57,029 bases of DNA from Oceanospirillum sediminis. Its GTDB lineage: Bacteria > Pseudomonadota > Gammaproteobacteria > Pseudomonadales > Halomonadaceae. Within the stretch, counting starts at the first letter, position 1; each line of letters begins with the position of its first letter. The notes below the pieces were generated by a model. The model worked only from the letters and a program-made list of their open reading frames with translations, was not told where the DNA came from and searched no databases. Made by a program: the position numbers and the translations under genes. Positions 53,457-57,029 of the stretch are shown one piece after another. The stretch lies in contig NZ_JACJFM010000031.1 in NCBI RefSeq assembly GCF_014164585.1, positions 1-57,029 of the forward strand. The letters run 5' to 3'.

Positions 53457-56400
53457 GAGTCTTCATCTCCTGAAGGTAATCATTAAGCAGACGGGCAGCA
53501 TTATCCGGTTCAAAGTTTTCCAGGCAGAGTTCAACATCCGCTGCCAGAGAATCGGGCAGCTGGTGGCTGATCTGCTGGAAAAGTGTTTCAGGTATTTCTC
53601 CGGTCTGTAGTACCGAGATCAGTGCCTGCAGGTGAGTGACATCGACGGTGTCAACAGGTTCCTTATCACTGCTTGCGGCTTCTGTGTCCATCTCTTGTAG
53701 TGGCATCGCATCCCTGATCTGATCGATCAAACGTTGATATTGCTGTAATAAAGTCTCTTGTGTATCTTTGTCCCAGGCTGCATTTTCTTTCAAAAAACGT
53801 TCCTGTTGCGCAGCCCAGAGTGCCAGATCCGGCAGGCAAAGATTCCCGGCGGCACCTTTAATACGGTGTAGCTCCATCAGACGGATTGTCTGGCTTTGTG
53901 GTAATCGCTCTGACAGATAACCGGTCTGATTGTTTGGATCTCGCAGAAACTTTGCAATGGCTTTATAGTGCTGCACCTGTGAACCCCATAGTGTGATCCC
54001 CTTGTGCTCATTGATGGTTTCAGTCGGTGATACGACTTCGGTTTCTGCTGCTATAGCTGTCGAGATGGGCTGATCATCAGTATCGCTGTTTTGACACAGC
54101 CCCAGAACATGGGCGATCTCCATCAGAAGTTTTTCCACTTCCAGCGGTTTGGTAGCAAAACCATTCATTCCGGCCGCTAACGCCAGTCTGCGATCTTCTT
54201 CCATCACACTGGCGGTTAGTGCGATCACTGGCGTCACTTTCTTCCGTTCGGCTTTCTCTATGATGCGGATACGCTGGGTGGCTTCGTGACCGTTGAGCTC
54301 AGGCATCTGCACATCCATTAAAATAACATCAGGATGTTCAGAGAGATAATACTCAATGGCCTCCAGACCGTTACTGGCAGGAATAACGCTATGGCCGTGA
54401 TTTTCAAGAATGGTAGTGATTAGTTCAATGTTTTGTTCAACGTCGTCAGCTACCAGTACCTTCAACGCAGGTAGTTCAATAACGGGAATTCTTCTTTGAG
54501 CTTCATCCAGTGCGGCCTGGTCAGGAGTTGTCGCTTGCAGAGGCAGGGTCACTGTAAAGACGGAGCCTTCTCCCAGAGTACTGGTGACATGAATGCGCCC
54601 TCCCATCAGGTCTATCAGCTGTTTGGATATGGTGGTGCCCAGACCTGTACCGCCAAAACGACGTGTCATACTGGAATCGGCCTGGGCAAAAGGTTCAAAG
54701 ATACCTGCCAGCCGATCCTCAGCAATACCGATACCTGTATCACGTACTTCAAAACAGACCTCGCCGGACTGACCGGGAGATAATGTCAGCGTGACGCCGC
54801 CCTGCTCCGTGAATTTTACGGCATTACTCAGCAGGTTGAGGATGACCTGTTGTATTCTCAGGCTGTCACCGCAGAAATACTCATCCAGCTCCGGTGAGTA
54901 GTGCAGTGTCAGATCCAGTTTTTTTCTGGCCGCCGTCAGCGATAGTGTGGCGATCAACTGCTCGCACAGGGCATTTAAAGAGAAGATACGCTCTTCCAGT
55001 TCCAGCGAGCCACTTTCCAGCTTAGCGGTATCCAATACGCCATTCAGCAGGGAAAGTAAGGACCGGGCGGATGAACGGACAATATTCAGTTTCTTCTGCT
55101 GGCGTTCATTCAGTGGGGTGTCCAGCAACAGATCGGTAAAACCGATAATAGAGTTCATCGGGGTGCGGATTTCATGGCTCATATTGGCCAGGAAGGCACC
55201 TTTGGCTTTAGCGGAAGCGATGGCTTCATTTTTGGCTGCCAGCAGCTGAAGCTCCAGCACCTTGCGGCTGGAGATATCCAGTAAAATACCGTCGATCCAT
55301 TTGACGTTACCCTGATCATCCAGTACTGGTGTACCAAACTCCTCCACCCAGCGTACGGCACCATTTTTATGGGTAATACGATACTCGACCACATAAGCTT
55401 CCTGCTTTTCAGCTGCCAGAGCCAGTTCCTGACTGACGGTCAGATTATCATCGGGGTCGATCAGGTCTATAAAATTGATGGTATTGTCTAAAAACTCTTT
55501 AGCGGAATAACCGGTGATCTCTTTAACCCGATCACTGATAAACAGCATGCTCCATTGTTCGTCCCAGAGACAGCGAAACGATGCGCCGGGAATATTGCGG
55601 ATCAGTGTACGTAGCTGATTTTCCCGCTCTTTCAGTTCACGGGTGATCTTTTTTTGTTGACTGATATCGGTGATAAAGCCACAAAAATAGGTCTTACCGC
55701 TCTGAGTCATCTCCGCGACAGACAGGCGGATATGAATCTCATGCCCCTCTTTATGACGGGCACTGACCTCCCGGCCAACACCGATAATCTTACGCTCGCC
55801 GGTTTTCAGATAATGGGCCAGATAGCCATCATGAGCGCTTCGGTGGGGTTCCGGCATCAGCATATTGATATTATTACCAATCACTTCTTCGGCTGTGTAA
55901 CCCAGAATCTGTTCCGCAGAGCGATTATAGGATTGCACAATACCGGTTGCAGACATCTTGATAATGCCATCCACTGCGGTATCAAACATCGCTTGTAGTT
56001 CGGAGCTGATATCTTCACTTTGCCTGAGCATCGAGCGGTAGCGCCCTAATGCATTGATGGTAACAACCATCAGGCTGATCACAATAGTGACTGCTCCTAT
56101 GATTATAGCCAGTGTGTAATGGCTTTCCTGCACCGGATCAAAATCGTCCATAGGGGTGCCAATAAACCGTGCCGAAGCCATTCCGGTGTAGTGCATTCCG
56201 GCAATAGCCAGCCCCATCACCAGACTGGCAATCGCTCTGAGTTTATAGCCTCGCCAATGCAGATACTGGCGTAAACCGAAGCTGACCCATAAGGACAGAG
56301 AAGCCAGAGCTACCGCCACCACAATCGACAGTAAGAACATCGGCAGATCATATTTCAGTTCTGGTGCCATAACCATTGCTGCCATGCCGGTATAGTGCAT

Positions 56401-56811
56401 AGCCCCGATACCGGCACCGACGGCCAGGCCTCCCAGGCTTATATGACGTAGGGATATCGTACTATGAGAGAGAATGCTGAGTGCTGCCAATGATGCGATA
56501 AAAGAGGGTAGCAGCGAGGCTATTGTGGTAAACAGATCGTAATCGACCTCAGTGCAGAGGGAAAACGCCAGCATGCCGATAAAGTGCATTGACCAGATGC
56601 CGATGCCCAGTGACAAAGAGCCTGAGGTCAGATGAATCTGTCGCGCGGTTTTGGAAGCACTACGTTGGGCGATGGCCGAGAGTGTCAGCGCCATATAGGA
56701 GCTGAGAATGGCAATTATCAGAGACAGCCCAACCAGCCGATTATCATATTGCCCAATCAATAACATTGATGGGGACAGGTCGTTAAGCACAAAAAGATCT
56801 GCTATAGCCAT
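53443..56811 (-). CDS. MHYT-PAS hybrid histidine kinase
   Basis: Inner-membrane hybrid kinase of 1122 residues. Domains in order: seven-helix MHYT sensor (about 1-250; motifs MHFIGM, MHYTGM and MHYTGM), which in related proteins is proposed to bind copper and sense oxygen, CO or NO; two PAS domains (about 265-385 and 395-520); HisKA (NMSHEIRTPMNSIIGF, His near 547); ATPase (NLLSNAVKFTEQGG, GGTGLGTTISKQLIDLMGG); receiver (LMDVQMPELNGHEATQRI, Asp near 832); HPt (MELHRIKGAAGNL, His near 982). A phosphorelay through its own receiver and HPt to the overlapping REC-HD-GYP protein is the obvious reading. Confidence 0.93.
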   Translation of the reverse strand: MAIADLFVLNDLSPSMLLIGQYDNRLVGLSLIIAILSSYMALTLSAIAQRSASKTARQIHLTSGSLSLGIGIWSMHFIGMLAFSLCTEVDYDLFTTIASLLPSFIASLAALSILSHSTISLRHISLGGLAVGAGIGAMHYTGMAAMVMAPELKYDLPMFLLSIVVAVALASLSLWVSFGLRQYLHWRGYKLRAIASLVMGLAIAGMHYTGMASARFIGTPMDDFDPVQESHYTLAIIIGAVTIVISLMVVTINALGRYRSMLRQSEDISSELQAMFDTAVDGIIKMSATGIVQSYNRSAEQILGYTAEEVIGNNINMLMPEPHRSAHDGYLAHYLKTGERKIIGVGREVSARHKEGHEIHIRLSVAEMTQSGKTYFCGFITDISQQKKITRELKERENQLRTLIRNIPGASFRCLWDEQWSMLFISDRVKEITGYSAKEFLDNTINFIDLIDPDDNLTVSQELALAAEKQEAYVVEYRITHKNGAVRWVEEFGTPVLDDQGNVKWIDGILLDISSRKVLELQLLAAKNEAIASAKAKGAFLANMSHEIRTPMNSIIGFTDLLLDTPLNERQQKKLNIVRSSARSLLSLLNGVLDTAKLESGSLELEERIFSLNALCEQLIATLSLTAARKKLDLTLHYSPELDEYFCGDSLRIQQVILNLLSNAVKFTEQGGVTLTLSPGQSGEVCFEVRDTGIGIAEDRLAGIFEPFAQADSSMTRRFGGTGLGTTISKQLIDLMGGRIHVTSTLGEGSVFTVTLPLQATTPDQAALDEAQRRIPVIELPALKVLVADDVEQNIELITTILENHGHSVIPASNGLEAIEYYLSEHPDVILMDVQMPELNGHEATQRIRIIEKAERKKVTPVIALTASVMEEDRRLALAAGMNGFATKPLEVEKLLMEIAHVLGLCQNSDTDDQPISTAIAAETEVVSPTETINEHKGITLWGSQVQHYKAIAKFLRDPNNQTGYLSERLPQSQTIRLMELHRIKGAAGNLCLPDLALWAAQQERFLKENAAWDKDTQETLLQQYQRLIDQIRDAMPLQEMDTEAASSDKEPVDTVDVTHLQALISVLQTGEIPETLFQQISHQLPDSLAADVELCLENFEPDNAARLLNDYLQEMKTHATS

Positions 56812-56946
56812 ATATGTACCGGTGTTAAATCAGTGAATTTAAACGCCGGAAAGGCTCTTCAAATCATTTTCCGGTCTATGTGAGGCAATGGTGCTGATCG
56901 GATGTGTTTTTTGTGTTTTTTTGATTCAGATCATCTAACAATACTG

Positions 56947-57002
56947 TGGACACTTTCATGCAGCAATAACCCCGTAAAGGCTTAATTGTTCATAAGTGTC
57001 CA
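56947..57002. repeat. 9-bp inverted repeat pair near the window edge
   Basis: TGGACACTT (56947-56955) and AAGTGTCCA (56994-57002) are exact reverse complements 38 bases apart, and the internal part resembles a stretch at 32192-32220. It could be an operator upstream of the MHYT kinase gene or a fragment of a mobile element; no transposase is present. Confidence 0.5.
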
Positions 57003-57029
57003 TGACTTTTTTCTCATTCAGGGATAAAC

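Noticed and set aside
1-57029. CRISPR arrays, tRNA/rRNA genes and intact insertion sequences
   Set aside because: Looked for regularly spaced repeats, cloverleaf-like segments and transposase motifs on both strands; none was found.

Overview
The window looks like chromosome of a heterotrophic gammaproteobacterium, probably a marine or host-associated Oceanospirillales-type genome. This is inferred from the dctBD system with two dicarboxylate-type transporters, the rpe-gph pair, the density of LysR/AraC regulators, chemoreceptors and cyclic-nucleotide enzymes, and moderate GC. The genus cannot be fixed from sequence alone. No rRNA, tRNA, CRISPR array or intact insertion sequence was seen.

Layout. 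0.3-7.5 kb: a CHASE2 adenylate/guanylate cyclase, a DASS/SLC13 anion transporter, and the overlapping dctD and dctB genes; the transporter has a sigma54-type -24/-12 promoter. 7.7-16.6 kb: two paralogous EamA exporters around two orphan small genes, two AraC regulators, a DUF547 protein, a LOG-family protein, and a LysE exporter divergent from a LysR regulator. 16.6-24.6 kb: two chemoreceptors, a DAACS symporter with a very good sigma54 promoter, a TauE/SafE permease and small proteins. 24.9-31.7 kb: a LysR regulator, a sigma54 response regulator and a histidine kinase whose sensor is a solute-binding domain, all in one apparent operon, then a CHASE-PAS-GAF-GGDEF diguanylate cyclase.

32.4-42.0 kb is the most interesting part: a compact three-gene nonribosomal peptide cluster, visibly richer in A+T than its flanks. 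It encodes an acyl-CoA-dehydrogenase-like oxidase; an initiation NRPS (A-PCP) fused to a zinc nucleoside-deaminase-like domain and a SAM methyltransferase; and a C-A-PCP-TE NRPS whose A domain reads as glycine-type, with a cysteine thioesterase and an Ig-like plus TPR tail. I do not recognise this architecture. It could make a small oxidised, deaminated and/or methylated acyl-glycine-type product; that is inference.

42.3-57.0 kb returns to ordinary composition: a secreted clan GH-A-like protein with two FN3-like domains, a LysR/MFS divergent pair, a LysE exporter, a PepSY-cytochrome b561 operon, gph and rpe, a DUF3530 protein with an acidic insert, and an overlapping pair of c-di-GMP phosphodiesterase (REC-HD-GYP) and MHYT-PAS hybrid histidine kinase. 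A short inverted repeat lies at the right edge, and part of it recurs in the gap before the NRPS cluster.
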